Positions 7,819 to 16,973 are shown, counted from the stretch's first letter. The stretch is DNA of 64,000 nt from Bacteroides sp. (GCA_014802335.1 JAAVCL010000003.1:41902-105901), one strand, 5' to 3'. Notes: a model not told the origin generated them from the letters alone. Translations and numbers: made by a program.

Positions 7819-10035
7819 TCATTTTATGATTTTACGGATACCGTCAGTAGTGCGGCAGATGTAAACTCCGCGGCTAAGACTATCGAAGTTGTCTCCTACG
7901 TATACTCCGCTGAGGGTATAATAACCGCAACATCCGGATTCCGCACCGGCCTCTTCCGCATAATCCAAGTCTGTATTATCAATCCCAGTCACAATATCTA
8001 ACGGTGCGATATTATGAAAGTTTTTCCAGGGGTTTATAACCCTTGCTCTGTTCAGTCCCTTTGGTTCGACATATAACGTTGCGGTGTCATAATCCTTCTG
8101 ACGCACGATGTCATAGTCTCCGATATATTGAGGAGCATCCGTGTGATATATAACCTTTTTAAGATCTTGCTTCCATACAGGGCTGATAGAAACATGAGGA
8201 TCATAACCGTGATCGGATCCATAATCTTCTTCATATCCAAAATGTGAAGGAAAAGAATAATAACCAAACGGATTATTTCCAAGATAGTATGCCATCTCAT
8301 CATCCCGTGCTAAAAGTTGCGCTCCGTTGTAAAAATGCACATCAGCTGCAAGCTCGAGCTCACTCAGATTCAGCATGTCGAAAAAAGGACAACCATAAAT
8401 CCGGGTGCCGGAAGGCAATACTATTTTTTCAAGATCAGAATTGTAGCTCAGGCAAGTTGAATAAAGCCGGCATCCTTCTCCCAATCTTAGTTCTTTCAAG
8501 TCAAAGTTACATGCAAAGGCTTGTTCCATCAACAAGACATTAGCGGGAATAGAAAGAGTATCAATTTTACACCACGCAAAAGCCGCCGTTGAAACGGTGG
8601 TAAGGGTTGGTGGTAATTTTAAATTTGTAACTGCAGAGTAAAAAAACATTTTCTCAGGTACGACCGGAAGGTGTTCAGGCCATTCAACATCGGTAATGCC
8701 CGATCTGAAGAAAACACGATTCCCTACCTTTTCCGGGTCGGACGGTAGTTTCGAAAAATCGAAAGAACTCAGGGCACTACAGTTCGCAAATGCGTTTTCT
8801 CCAATATATTCCAATCTGTCACATTCGATATTGATTTGCTCTATTGGGGAGAAGTTAAATATTCCGCCCGGAATTATCTTCAGTTCTGCCGGCCAGGTAA
8901 CCTCTTTAAAAGAGGTGTTATAAAAGATTCCGTACCCTAATTTATCGGAATCCGTGGGTAGTTTGGAAAAATCGAAAGAATTCAAGGTAATACACTTCGC
9001 AAATGCGTACTCTCCAATATATTCCAATCTGTCACATTCGATGTTAATTCTCTCTATTGCAGACTCATAAAACGTTTTGGAAGGAATTGTCCTTAGATCT
9101 GCAGGCCAGTTAATCACCCGCATATAGGTTCCACTAAAGATTCCGCCCCCTAATTTATCGGGATCCGAGGGTAGCTTGGAAAAATCGAAAGCTGTCAGTT
9201 CTTTACAGTATGCAAAAGCTTCCTCTCCGACATATTCCAATCTGTCACATTCGATATTGATTTTCTCTATTGGGGTATAGCTAAATATTCCCCTTGGAAT
9301 TATCTTTAGTTCTGCCGGCCAGTTAACCTCTTTAAAAGGGGTTTTATAAAAGATTCCGTACCCTATTTTATCGGGATCCGCGGGTAGTTTGGAAAAATCG
9401 AAAGAACTCAGAGAACTACAGTTAGCAAATGCTTTCTCTCCAACTTCTTCCAATTCGCTGCCTTCTATATTGATTCTCTCTATTGCAGAGTCATAGAACG
9501 TTTTAGGTGGTATTGTCTTTAGTTCTGCAGGCCAGTTAACCTCCTTAATACCGGTTCTACTAAAGATTCCGTCCCCTAATTTATCAGGATTCGTGGGTAG
9601 TTTGGAAAAATCAAAAGAACTCAGAGCACTACAGTAATTAAAAGCTTCCTTTCCGACTTCTTCCAATCTGTCACATTCAAATTCTATATGTCTTAAATCA
9701 AAAAAGGATGCAAATGCACGTTCTTCAATTTATTTTACTGTTGCAGGTACTGTTAAGGATATTTCTCCACTAAAAAATCGGGGTGTGATTTTACGTATTG
9801 TCGTTACCGTGTAGTCAATACCATCTATATTTACTATATCAGGTATTACAAACTCTTGCTTATTACGCGATACATCTTTCATAAGATCTACTGCAACGGT
9901 CCTATCCTCTTCTGAAAGGACTATATACCTAAAATCATCAATCCAGATTTGTACAGCACTTGCAAGCAACCTTACACTCAGTAATAAACAAACAATCATA
10001 CACCGCATTACGACACTGATGGTCTTTCTTTCCAT
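7819..10035 (-). pseudogene. BspA-like LRR_5 protein (copy B, left arm), nonsense-interrupted
   Basis: The gene starts at ATG 10035, with an in-frame TAA 12 nt upstream that fixes the start, and encodes a signal peptide. Codon 102 is TAA (9730-9732) where the paralogue at 13976 has TAC in an otherwise matching context (ACAGTAAAATA). The frame is otherwise open to 7819, which is why the track shows a 101-residue and a 615-residue piece. Restored, it would be about 738 residues against 454 for the paralogue. The extra length is four added 71-residue LRR units (8812-9663). The C-terminus has the same GVYIxRTTDGIRKIIK tail. It is either a true pseudogene or expressed only by read-through or after reversion. 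Confidence 0.85.
8812..9663 (-). repeat. four tandem 213-bp units in BspA copy B
   Basis: Four consecutive 71-residue units each begin E(E/Y)(V/I)GE.AFA.C..L and end INIE...L. A fifth, more divergent unit follows and corresponds to the single one in the paralogue at 13976. Units 1 and 3 resemble each other (KTFY(D/E)SAIERINIE), as do units 2 and 4 (GYGIFY.T.FKEV). The array therefore looks like a duplicated 426-bp dimer. Confidence 0.9.
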
Positions 10036-10188
10036 GGCTTTGGCTTTTTAGGTAGTGGTTATAAATAACGATCAGAGGAAACAAATACGATCAGAGGAAA
10101 CAGACTTCTGTCTCAAAATATCTGTATCTCCCATATTGATCTTATTTAAATTTCAGCACCCACTAATTGTTAAGAATCGTTTCGGCGA

Positions 10189-10196
10189 CAAATATA
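10189..10196 (-). promoter_or_regulatory. -7 box for BspA copy B (left)
   Basis: The minus strand has TATATTTG, matching the Bacteroidota -7 consensus TAnnTTTG. It is the mirror of the box before the right copy. The -33 position reads TTTC rather than the TTTG seen in the right arm, so this promoter may be weaker. Confidence 0.5.
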
Positions 10197-10204
10197 CAAA
10201 ATTA

Positions 10205-10574
10205 TATTTGATTATAGAAATTTTCATAGATATTTGAACCCACAAGAAATGTGAATGACGTAGAGGTATTATTCTTTCGAGTCAAGTATGAGTTTGAAAT
10301 TATTAATAGTATTGAGTTATGAGGTATGTGGATATAATTTTAGATTCGGCACAAGGCGTTATGAGCTTCCATGACAACAGAAGCCGGTTTCTGAAGTTCG
10401 CCTCATAATATATGAGACAACGTACTAAAAAATATCGAACATAATTTTAAAATCAAAAGTTGACGGATAAGGGTGATCCGTCAGAATGAGTGGATAATTT
10501 TGCATCGTCTTAAGAGCATGGCGCGCTATAGGATTCTCTTTAAGATTTTAAGTTTAATCTAAATCAATTAAAAA
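10205..10574. other. non-coding leader before the central operon
   Basis: About 370 bp with no ORF I would accept. It holds a perfect 8-bp inverted repeat (tgacggat / atccgtca, 10461-10483) and a TAATTTTG -7-like box at 10495-10502 on the plus strand. Both lie upstream of the operon starting at 10575. Confidence 0.55.
10461..10502 (+). promoter_or_regulatory. possible operator and -7 box of the central operon
   Basis: An 8-bp inverted repeat with a 7-nt spacer lies 12 bp before TAATTTTG (10495-10502), which fits TAnnTTTG. No well-spaced -33 TTTG is seen. If it is a promoter, the palindrome sits where a regulator could block or activate it. Confidence 0.4.
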
Positions 10575-11960
10575 ATGTCCACAATTAAACAAACAGAAGA
10601 CAAAGACAACGTAATTGACGGTTATGATCGTTTTTCGAGTCACCAATATTTAAGTCCCACGCGTGGCGTGTTACCATTGGTAATTTATCCAAATGAGGAA
10701 CAGACCGGTCAACTTACAGATGCTCACTGCTCAATACTTAGATCGTTGGGTTTTAACAGTGTCGTCACAAAAGGGACGGAAGAAGAGCTTTTGGAAAATA
10801 TCTCCATCCTTATAAACAACGGTCTTATGCCAATTCCCACACATGATATATTTAATCCTTCAAACAAGAAGCTTATTGCAGGGTTAACTGACAAACTTTC
10901 CGAGTTGGTTGCAAAATTAGATCGAAAGGAAAAGCTGGGTGGCATTTTCACCGGTTACTGTGGTTCTTTGGAGGATCTTGATGTCTTGAAAGCAATAGTT
11001 TCTGCGATAGACACGGGCCTCGGATGTACTAAATTGCCATCTATTAAAGATGTAACAAGCGTAACGAACCAAAGAACTTTGCAAATTCATTTGATTCCGG
11101 AACAATCATCACGGTTAATATTCAGTATCCCCGATTTAAGTATAAAAGATGCAGAATCTAAATTTTTTGCAGCGAAGACTCAAACATGTGCAGGCCCCGG
11201 TGTATGGTTATCAGATTCGAAAGCTACAACAAAAGATAGCGCAAACGTGGAAAAGACGCGCCTAAAGGAATTTTTTAATAATCTTGAGATTCTTACGGTG
11301 ATGTCAAATTATACCTCACGTCCGATATGGGGAAAAGTAAATGAAGGTTCCTATGCATCCATGTTGCTTGAATCCATGAATGCTCTCGCCTATGGCGCGC
11401 AAGGTCTTTTCTTCACTCAAAGCAGTAACAATGGCTCAAAAGTAAGTTCCGTTCCCAGTACAGCAAATCCATGGTATAAGTTAATTAATCGGATTAAACA
11501 ATTCGAAGGTATATTTCTTAACGGAAAGACAATAGATGTGCGACATCTTCTTGACTCTTCCGTATCCAGTGATTGCTATTTCGCTGAATTTAAGAATACA
11601 ATGGGCCCCTTAATTAGAATATCTCCTGTTAAGGCATCGCCTATTAAGGCCACAACTGATTCGAACCTTACCATATCGCATATCTCTTTAATGCCTATGA
11701 ACTCTATGCTTAATAATGATATTTTCAATGATGAAACATTAGATTTCTTAGTCATTGTCAATAATAGTATAACTGCTACGAGAGCATACCGTTTAGAGTT
11801 GAATCCTTATTATCAAGTATATGAGGTGCAATCGGCTAAGATAACGAATCCGGCAGATCGTAGTAAAAATACTTTGGAAGAGGAGCTTGTGGTTACAACC
11901 AATGGTGTTATAGAGCGGAGAATAGCTCCGGGAGATGTATTGATACTCAGGTGGAAATAA
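10575..11960 (+). CDS. GH-A-like TIM-barrel paralogue, probably non-catalytic, unknown function
   Basis: A 461-residue protein that I do not recognise by name. No signal peptide is visible. Its middle and C-terminal parts match the downstream gene in order: NALAYGAQGLFFT (compare TALAYGAKGVVLW), WYKLINRIKQFEGIFLNGK (compare WYYVRRIIREIKRYESIFLNSK) and a closing IERRIAPGDVLIL (compare IERLLAPGGYIIF). These fit a GH42-like (clan GH-A) barrel with a C-terminal beta domain. Where the neighbour has CDEPSLELL, this protein has GYCGSLEDL (about 127-135), so the putative acid residue is missing. It forms an operon with the next gene (8-nt gap). It may be a partner or binding subunit (inference). Confidence 0.6.
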   Translation: MSTIKQTEDKDNVIDGYDRFSSHQYLSPTRGVLPLVIYPNEEQTGQLTDAHCSILRSLGFNSVVTKGTEEELLENISILINNGLMPIPTHDIFNPSNKKLIAGLTDKLSELVAKLDRKEKLGGIFTGYCGSLEDLDVLKAIVSAIDTGLGCTKLPSIKDVTSVTNQRTLQIHLIPEQSSRLIFSIPDLSIKDAESKFFAAKTQTCAGPGVWLSDSKATTKDSANVEKTRLKEFFNNLEILTVMSNYTSRPIWGKVNEGSYASMLLESMNALAYGAQGLFFTQSSNNGSKVSSVPSTANPWYKLINRIKQFEGIFLNGKTIDVRHLLDSSVSSDCYFAEFKNTMGPLIRISPVKASPIKATTDSNLTISHISLMPMNSMLNNDIFNDETLDFLVIVNNSITATRAYRLELNPYYQVYEVQSAKITNPADRSKNTLEEELVVTTNGVIERRIAPGDVLILRWK

Positions 11961-11968
11961 AAATAAAT

Positions 11969-13735
11969 ATGTATAACAAACTAAAAATTAAAACTATGCT
12001 AAAAGATTCTTTAAAAACGAATAAAGTAGTGGCGGCCAATAGTGACTCGGGAAGCAGCGAGGATTCTACATATAAATATAAGAACCCTACCCCAGGTGAA
12101 ATTCCTATAATTGGCTATTTGGTATCCCATAACAAAAGTTTTGAACTTAAGAATGTAAATCCTCAAGATATAAAAGTTGAGGAAAATTTCACTCCCTACG
12201 TCCCCGACGAACCGGGGAATCCAACTGAATTGGATGATCGGCAGAATGTTCTGAATTTTTCCGCTGCCGGATGTAATCTCGCTTTAAATGGAGTAGTCAC
12301 AAATAAGGACACTAACTATATAGAACTTCAAAAATATGCTTACAACAAATTGGGATTGATTGTGTCTAATATAGGAAAGTTATGTGCAGAACCGGTTGCT
12401 AATAATACCAATAATGAAGGTCCTTTCGAAAGTTTTATAAATGCATTTAAAGCTGATTCTAATATAGAAGATGATAAATATAAAAAGGTTGCAGCTTTTC
12501 TATTATGTGATGAACCTTCTCTGGAGCTATTAGAGGGTAGTGAATATATTAATTCAAATACCCTGTCCTTTTATTACAAACGGCTTGTAGAGAAATGTAC
12601 CCCGGAAGGTTTGGATGCATTAGTGCTTATAAACCTGGTTGCTATTCATGGAAAAAATAGGACTGCAACTGAGTATCAACGTTATCTGGATGCTTACGAG
12701 GTAAATTTTAATCCATTGTTTTATTCTGTTGATGTATATCCGATTCTTCAGTGGAATCCTTTGGTAATTACAGAAAATAGCCTAAGTGGAATGAGCAGCT
12801 CCCTGCGCGCGGGTGAGATTGTGCAAGTGCATGAGCGCTTTTACAGAACGCTGGAAATGGTCTCGGCCCAAGCGCGCAATAATAATAATAAGCCATTTTG
12901 GTATTATCCGCTTGTCGGTGAGCATTTTAATCATAATAGTTTTTATTATCCCGCTCAAAAAGAAGAGTATATGCGGTACTCCATATTCACCGCTTTGGCC
13001 TATGGTGCTAAGGGAGTGGTATTATGGCGTATGCTGGAGAATATAGACGATAGGAAAAATCTATTTCTGGTACATGACCACGCTGATTATAACCCCGAAA
13101 GCTATATGCGTCATCCTATTAATGCTGACCGCACTCGCAGTCCGTTCTGGTATTATGTGAGACGCATAATCAGGGAAATTAAGCGTTATGAGTCTATTTT
13201 CCTTAATTCTAAGGTGGTCGATACCTTTCATACGGGACTTGAGAAAATGGCAGATTATGCTCAATCTATTTATGACCCTTCAACACCAGGTGTACTTCCG
13301 TACGTGAAACATGGCTGGGCGCCGGGGGTAGAAAATCCAATCCCTCCTGAAACTCGCACAGCCGAGGTCTGGGGACTCAGACCGTTGAATTCTGACAGTA
13401 GGACTGTTTTTAAATCGATAGAGAGTCCAGAAGAAGGCTTCGGTGTTCTTGTTTCTCATTTGGAAGATGACAACAATGCAGAAGATCAACAAGAGCAAAA
13501 GAAAAACGCACAATCCCCGGTTAAAAAAAATTATTATATGGTGGTGAATCATGATGCTGCCAATGCCCAAAAGATTCGCATCAATTTCTTGAGCGGATAT
13601 AAGATTAAGGAGCTGACACCTCGCAGTTCAAATAATATCATCATTAATAATGAGATAAACACAACAACCACAAGTAGTATTGAACGACTGTTGGCACCGG
13701 GAGGCTATATTATTTTTCAACAGATAAATGATTAG
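11969..13735 (+). CDS. GH42-like (GH-A) TIM-barrel protein, unknown substrate
   Basis: 588 residues from the ATG at 11969; the track's earlier GTG at 11951 overlaps the upstream stop and is less likely. Seen in order: a conserved IPIIGYLVS strand, CDEPS (DEP at about 181-183, typical of the acid/base strand in GH-A enzymes), YSVDVYPIL, NKPFWYYPLVGEHF, the TALAYGAKGVVLW block, and a C-terminal beta-sandwich-like part ending IERLLAPGGYIIF. The N-terminus is Ser/Asp-rich with no signal peptide, so the protein may be cytoplasmic, which is odd for a glycan enzyme. It is flanked by BspA-type surface genes on both sides. The family call rests on motif resemblance only. Confidence 0.6.
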   Translation: MYNKLKIKTMLKDSLKTNKVVAANSDSGSSEDSTYKYKNPTPGEIPIIGYLVSHNKSFELKNVNPQDIKVEENFTPYVPDEPGNPTELDDRQNVLNFSAAGCNLALNGVVTNKDTNYIELQKYAYNKLGLIVSNIGKLCAEPVANNTNNEGPFESFINAFKADSNIEDDKYKKVAAFLLCDEPSLELLEGSEYINSNTLSFYYKRLVEKCTPEGLDALVLINLVAIHGKNRTATEYQRYLDAYEVNFNPLFYSVDVYPILQWNPLVITENSLSGMSSSLRAGEIVQVHERFYRTLEMVSAQARNNNNKPFWYYPLVGEHFNHNSFYYPAQKEEYMRYSIFTALAYGAKGVVLWRMLENIDDRKNLFLVHDHADYNPESYMRHPINADRTRSPFWYYVRRIIREIKRYESIFLNSKVVDTFHTGLEKMADYAQSIYDPSTPGVLPYVKHGWAPGVENPIPPETRTAEVWGLRPLNSDSRTVFKSIESPEEGFGVLVSHLEDDNNAEDQQEQKKNAQSPVKKNYYMVVNHDAANAQKIRINFLSGYKIKELTPRSSNNIIINNEINTTTTSSIERLLAPGGYIIFQQIND

Positions 13736-13746
13736 AATCCTTTTAA

Positions 13747-13796
13747 AATTCCCGGATTTTAGGAATACGATAAATAATTCCTAAAATCCGGGAATT
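13747..13796 (+). terminator. terminator of the central operon
   Basis: A perfect 20-bp inverted repeat (aattcccggattttaggaat, 13747-13766, and its complement 13777-13796) begins 11 bp after the stop at 13735. An AT-rich tail follows it. It probably insulates the BspA copy B promoter just downstream. Confidence 0.8.
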
Positions 13797-13809
13797 ATAA
13801 TATAATAAT

Positions 13810-13840
13810 TTTGATAAGTACACTTAATTTTGTATATTTG
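13810..13840 (+). promoter_or_regulatory. promoter of BspA pair, right arm
   Basis: TTTG (13810-13813), 19 nt, TATATTTG (13833-13840) is an excellent match to the Bacteroidota housekeeping promoter. The predicted start is near 13847, giving a leader of about 130 nt. Only the -7 half lies inside the inverted duplication. Confidence 0.75.
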
Positions 13841-13975
13841 TTGCCGAAACGATTCTTAACAATTAGTGGGTGCTGAAATATAAATAAGATCGATATGGGA
13901 GATACAGATATTTTGAGGCAGAAGTCCGTTTCCTCTGAATCATTATTTATAGCCACTACCAAAAAAGCTAAAGCC

Positions 13976-15340
13976 ATGCAAAGAAAGAATATTAGTGTCA
14001 TAATGCGGTGTATGATAGTTAGCTTATTACTGAGTATAGGACTGCTTAATAGTGCTGCGCAAATCTGGATTGACGATTTTAGGTATATAGTCCTTTCAGA
14101 AGAGGATAGGACCGTTGCAGTAGATCTTATGAAAGATGTATCGGGTAATAAGCAAGAGTATGTAATACCTGATATAGTAAATATAGATGGTATTGACTAC
14201 ACGGTAACGACAATACGTAAAATCAAACCCCGAGTTTATAATGGAACAATATCCTTAACAGTACCTGCAACAGTAAAATACATTGAAGAATGGGCATTTG
14301 CATCCTTTTTTGATTTAAGACATATAGAATTTGAATGTGACAGACTGGAAGAAGTTGGAGCGAGTGCATTCTGGGGCTGTGAAAACTTGAGTTCTTTCGA
14401 TTTTTCCAAACTACCATCCGACCCGGAAAAGGTAGGAAATGGAGTTTTCTATAGGTCGGGCATTACCGAAGTTGAATGGCCGGAATATCTTGCGGTTGTA
14501 CCGGAGAAGATGTTTTTTAATTCTGCGGTTACTAAATTAAAATTGCCACCAACTGTTACAACCGTCTCAACGGCGGCTTTTACGTTGTGCAAAATTGATA
14601 CTCTTTCTATTCCCGATAATGTCGTGTTGAGGGAACAGGCTTTTGCATGTAACTTTGATTTGAAAGAACTAAGATTGGGAGAAGGATGCCATTTGTATGC
14701 AACTTGCCTGAGCTACAATTCTGATCTGGAGAAAATAGTGTTGCCTTCAGGCACCCGGATTTATGGTTGTCCTTTTTTCGACATGCTGAATCTCTGTGAG
14801 CTCGAGCTTGCAGCTGATGTGGAATTTTATAACGGAGCACAACTTTTAGCACTGGATAGCGACATGATATATTATGTTAGGGATAATGATTTAGGTGAAT
14901 ATTTATCTCCGGAATTTCACTATAGCAGTAATCCGATTGAACATGGGAGCTTGTATGAAGGTTATGGAAGAGTCTCTCCGAATTGGAAACAATATGTTAA
15001 AAAGGTTATATATCACACGGATGCTCCTCAATATATAGGAGACTATGACATCGTGCGTCAGAAGGATTATGACACCGCAACGCTATATGTCGAACCCAAG
15101 GGACTGAACAGAGCAAGGGTTATAAACCCCTGGAAAAACTTTCATAATATCGCACCGTTAGATATTGTGACCGGGATTGAGAATACAGACTTGGATTCTG
15201 CGGAAGAGGCCGGTGCGGAATTCGGATGTTGCGGTTATTATACCCTCAGCGGAGTATACGTAGGAGACAATTTCGATAGTCTTAGCCGCGGAGTTTACAT
15301 CTCGCGCACTACTGACGGTATCCGTAAAATCATAAAATGA
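13976..15340 (+). CDS. BspA-like LRR_5 surface protein (copy B', right arm)
   Basis: 454 residues from the ATG at 13976. The track starts at 13895, but the left-arm copy has an in-frame stop in that extension, so the internal ATG ahead of the signal peptide (MIVSLLLSIGLLNSAAQ) is chosen. The body has LRR_5 motifs (FWGCENLSSFDFSKLP, VPEKMFFNSAVTKLKLP) and one 71-residue unit instead of five. The C-terminus ends in the T9SS-like tail YYTLSGVYVGD...RGVYISRTTDGIRKIIK. It is intact where the left copy has a stop. A' follows after 21 bp, so they are probably co-transcribed from the promoter at 13810-13840. The likely role is a surface adhesin; the ligand is unknown. Confidence 0.85.
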   Translation: MQRKNISVIMRCMIVSLLLSIGLLNSAAQIWIDDFRYIVLSEEDRTVAVDLMKDVSGNKQEYVIPDIVNIDGIDYTVTTIRKIKPRVYNGTISLTVPATVKYIEEWAFASFFDLRHIEFECDRLEEVGASAFWGCENLSSFDFSKLPSDPEKVGNGVFYRSGITEVEWPEYLAVVPEKMFFNSAVTKLKLPPTVTTVSTAAFTLCKIDTLSIPDNVVLREQAFACNFDLKELRLGEGCHLYATCLSYNSDLEKIVLPSGTRIYGCPFFDMLNLCELELAADVEFYNGAQLLALDSDMIYYVRDNDLGEYLSPEFHYSSNPIEHGSLYEGYGRVSPNWKQYVKKVIYHTDAPQYIGDYDIVRQKDYDTATLYVEPKGLNRARVINPWKNFHNIAPLDIVTGIENTDLDSAEEAGAEFGCCGYYTLSGVYVGDNFDSLSRGVYISRTTDGIRKIIK

Positions 15341-15361
15341 CGAAAACGACTTTAATCAGAT

Positions 15362-16729
15362 ATGAAAAGAGAGATTATGCGGAACATTATCAGGGCAATT
15401 GTAATTTGCCTGTTGCCTTGTATGGGCAGCCTGCAAAGCATTGGTGCCAACACAAGCAATACGACCGAATCTGAAAGCGTATCAATTGACGGATTCATCT
15501 ATACCATCCTCTCGGAAAAGGAGAAGACAGCATCAGTGCGCTTGCCCTGTGAGGAAACAGAAATAAGAGAAGAAATGTCTATCATGCCAAGGGTGGAAAT
15601 AGGCAACACCACATATACTGTCACAACTATTGATTACATAGCCCCGGTTGTAAAAACTCTTAACGTACCCCCTTCGGTTACATCTATTGAAGGAGAAGCT
15701 TTCATGGACAACACGATAATCGAAATTATAAATATCCGAGCAAACAGACTTAAAAAGATAGGGTATGGAGCATTTGGATATTGTTCAAACCTTAAAACAT
15801 TCGACTTCAGCAAGCTGCCTGATGATATAAGTTATATAGGAGGGCAAGTTTTTATACAGTCCGGTTTGGAGGAAGTGGAGTGGCCCGATGATCTTTCAGA
15901 GATACCAAAATGTATGTTTACCGGCTCTCCAATTAAAAAAATTAATTTACCACCTACGGTGAAACGTATTGGCAAATGTGCTTTCAGCTTTACACAATTA
16001 GACAGTGTAAGTATTCCTGCAAATGTCACGATAGAGGAAGAGGCATTCAGCAATAATTTCTATATGAAGAAATTTACTCTTGGAGAAGGCTGTGAACTCA
16101 AGGACGGTGCATTTGCAGATAATTGTGAAATGGAAAAAATAGTTTTGCCCGAGCGAACTAAAATTTACGGCTCTCCTTTCTACCATGTGCTCAACCTCAG
16201 AGAAGTCCATATTGCGGGGAGCGTATTTTTTGACCAAAATTCCTATCTTACAAAAAGATTAAAGACTTTCCCGTCAAGGCGGTTTCCTGTTTTTCATGAT
16301 AAATATTATGAACACTATTTTCCTGAATGTTTTCATTATAGTCCGTTATACTTTGGCTCCATGGACCCGGAATATAAACAGAATTTGTCTACAATCATAT
16401 ATAACACTGATGAGCCGGCACTTTTGATAAACAATCATTTTATGAGAACGAGTGATTATGATTCGGCGACTCTATACGTAAAACCGGAAGGTGTCGAGAC
16501 CGCGCGCAATTTTGAACCATGGTGTTTATTTAGCGCTATCAAGCCGATAGAAATAGTGACGGGAATTGATGAGATCGAAACGGATTCATGTTCGGGAAGT
16601 GAATATGCGCCGGGTGTATACGGTTATTATACACTGAGCGGAGTATACATGGGAGAGAGCTTCGAAAGTCTTGGACGCGGCGTTTACATCTCACGCACTG
16701 CCGACGGTATCCGTAAAATCATGAAATGA
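15362..16729 (+). CDS. BspA-like LRR_5 surface protein (copy A', right arm)
   Basis: A 455-residue paralogue of 6406-7785. It has the same signal peptide and N-terminal half (MKREIMRNIIRAIVICLLPC), with LRR_5 motifs such as AFGYCSNLKTFDFSKLP. The segment at about residues 290-370 differs clearly from copy A (FPSRRFPVFHDKYYEHYF against a quite different sequence). The C-terminus again ends GRGVYISRTADGIRKIMK. The last gene of the right arm, it stops 61 bp before the tRNA gene. Divergence in one central segment between near-identical ends is what gene conversion or selection on an exposed surface would give. Confidence 0.85.
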   Translation: MKREIMRNIIRAIVICLLPCMGSLQSIGANTSNTTESESVSIDGFIYTILSEKEKTASVRLPCEETEIREEMSIMPRVEIGNTTYTVTTIDYIAPVVKTLNVPPSVTSIEGEAFMDNTIIEIINIRANRLKKIGYGAFGYCSNLKTFDFSKLPDDISYIGGQVFIQSGLEEVEWPDDLSEIPKCMFTGSPIKKINLPPTVKRIGKCAFSFTQLDSVSIPANVTIEEEAFSNNFYMKKFTLGEGCELKDGAFADNCEMEKIVLPERTKIYGSPFYHVLNLREVHIAGSVFFDQNSYLTKRLKTFPSRRFPVFHDKYYEHYFPECFHYSPLYFGSMDPEYKQNLSTIIYNTDEPALLINNHFMRTSDYDSATLYVKPEGVETARNFEPWCLFSAIKPIEIVTGIDEIETDSCSGSEYAPGVYGYYTLSGVYMGESFESLGRGVYISRTADGIRKIMK

Positions 16730-16742
16730 AGTTGACTGAAAA

Positions 16743-16774
16743 TTTGGAGAAAAAAGAAAAAAGTGTTATCTTTG
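16743..16774 (+). promoter_or_regulatory. promoter of tRNA-Pro
   Basis: TTTG (16743-16746), 20 nt, TATCTTTG (16767-16774), followed after 16 nt by the mature tRNA start. This is a near-perfect Bacteroidota promoter. Confidence 0.8.
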
Positions 16775-16790
16775 CAGACGCAAAGAAAAT

Positions 16791-16864
16791 CGGGGTGTAG
16801 CACAGTTGGTTAGCGCGCTACGTTCGGGACGTAGAGGTCGGGCGTTCGAGTCGCCTCACCCCGA
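16791..16864 (+). tRNA. tRNA-Pro(CGG)
   Basis: A cloverleaf can be drawn by eye. The acceptor is cggggtg / caccccg with discriminator A, the anticodon stem ctacg / cgtag encloses ttcggga, so the anticodon is CGG, and the T-arm is ggcg-ttcgagt-cgcc. The C1-G72 pair is typical of bacterial proline tRNA. CCA is not encoded. The gene sits at the junction between the AT-rich accessory block and housekeeping DNA, but no attachment-site duplication of its 3' end was seen. Confidence 0.95.
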
Positions 16865-16867
16865 CAG

Positions 16868-16908
16868 GAAGCCGGAGAGCTGCAAGGTTCCCCGGCTTCT
16901 TAATTTTT
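16868..16908 (+). terminator. terminator after tRNA-Pro
   Basis: An 8-bp stem gaagccgg / ccggcttc (16868-16875, 16892-16899) is followed by ttaattttt. This is a standard intrinsic terminator. Confidence 0.85.
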
Positions 16909-16973
16909 ATTAACGCTGCCGGCCTAATCCAAAATTTCGAACGCATACCATACAATCCGATAGGAAAAATAAT

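Larger units (their letters stand above)
6406..10204 (-). repeat. left arm of large inverted duplication
   Basis: Genes A and B plus about 170 bp upstream of B recur in inverse orientation at 13825-16729. The outermost matching stretch seen is the shared upstream block around ttgttaagaatcgtttcgg (10168-10186), extending to about 10204. The arms differ by the LRR expansion and by scattered substitutions. Confidence 0.85.
13825..16729 (+). repeat. right arm of large inverted duplication
   Basis: The inverse counterpart of 6406-10204, containing B' and A' in outward order. The homology begins within taattttgtatatttg at about 13825. It is shorter than the left arm because it lacks four LRR units. 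Confidence 0.85.

Noticed and set aside
13895-13975. 27-codon N-terminal extension of BspA copy B'
   Set aside because: The left-arm copy has an in-frame stop just before the ATG, and the extension would bury the signal peptide.
16791-16864. tRNA-Pro as attachment site of the accessory block
   Set aside because: No duplicate of the tRNA 3' end and no integrase gene was seen in the window.
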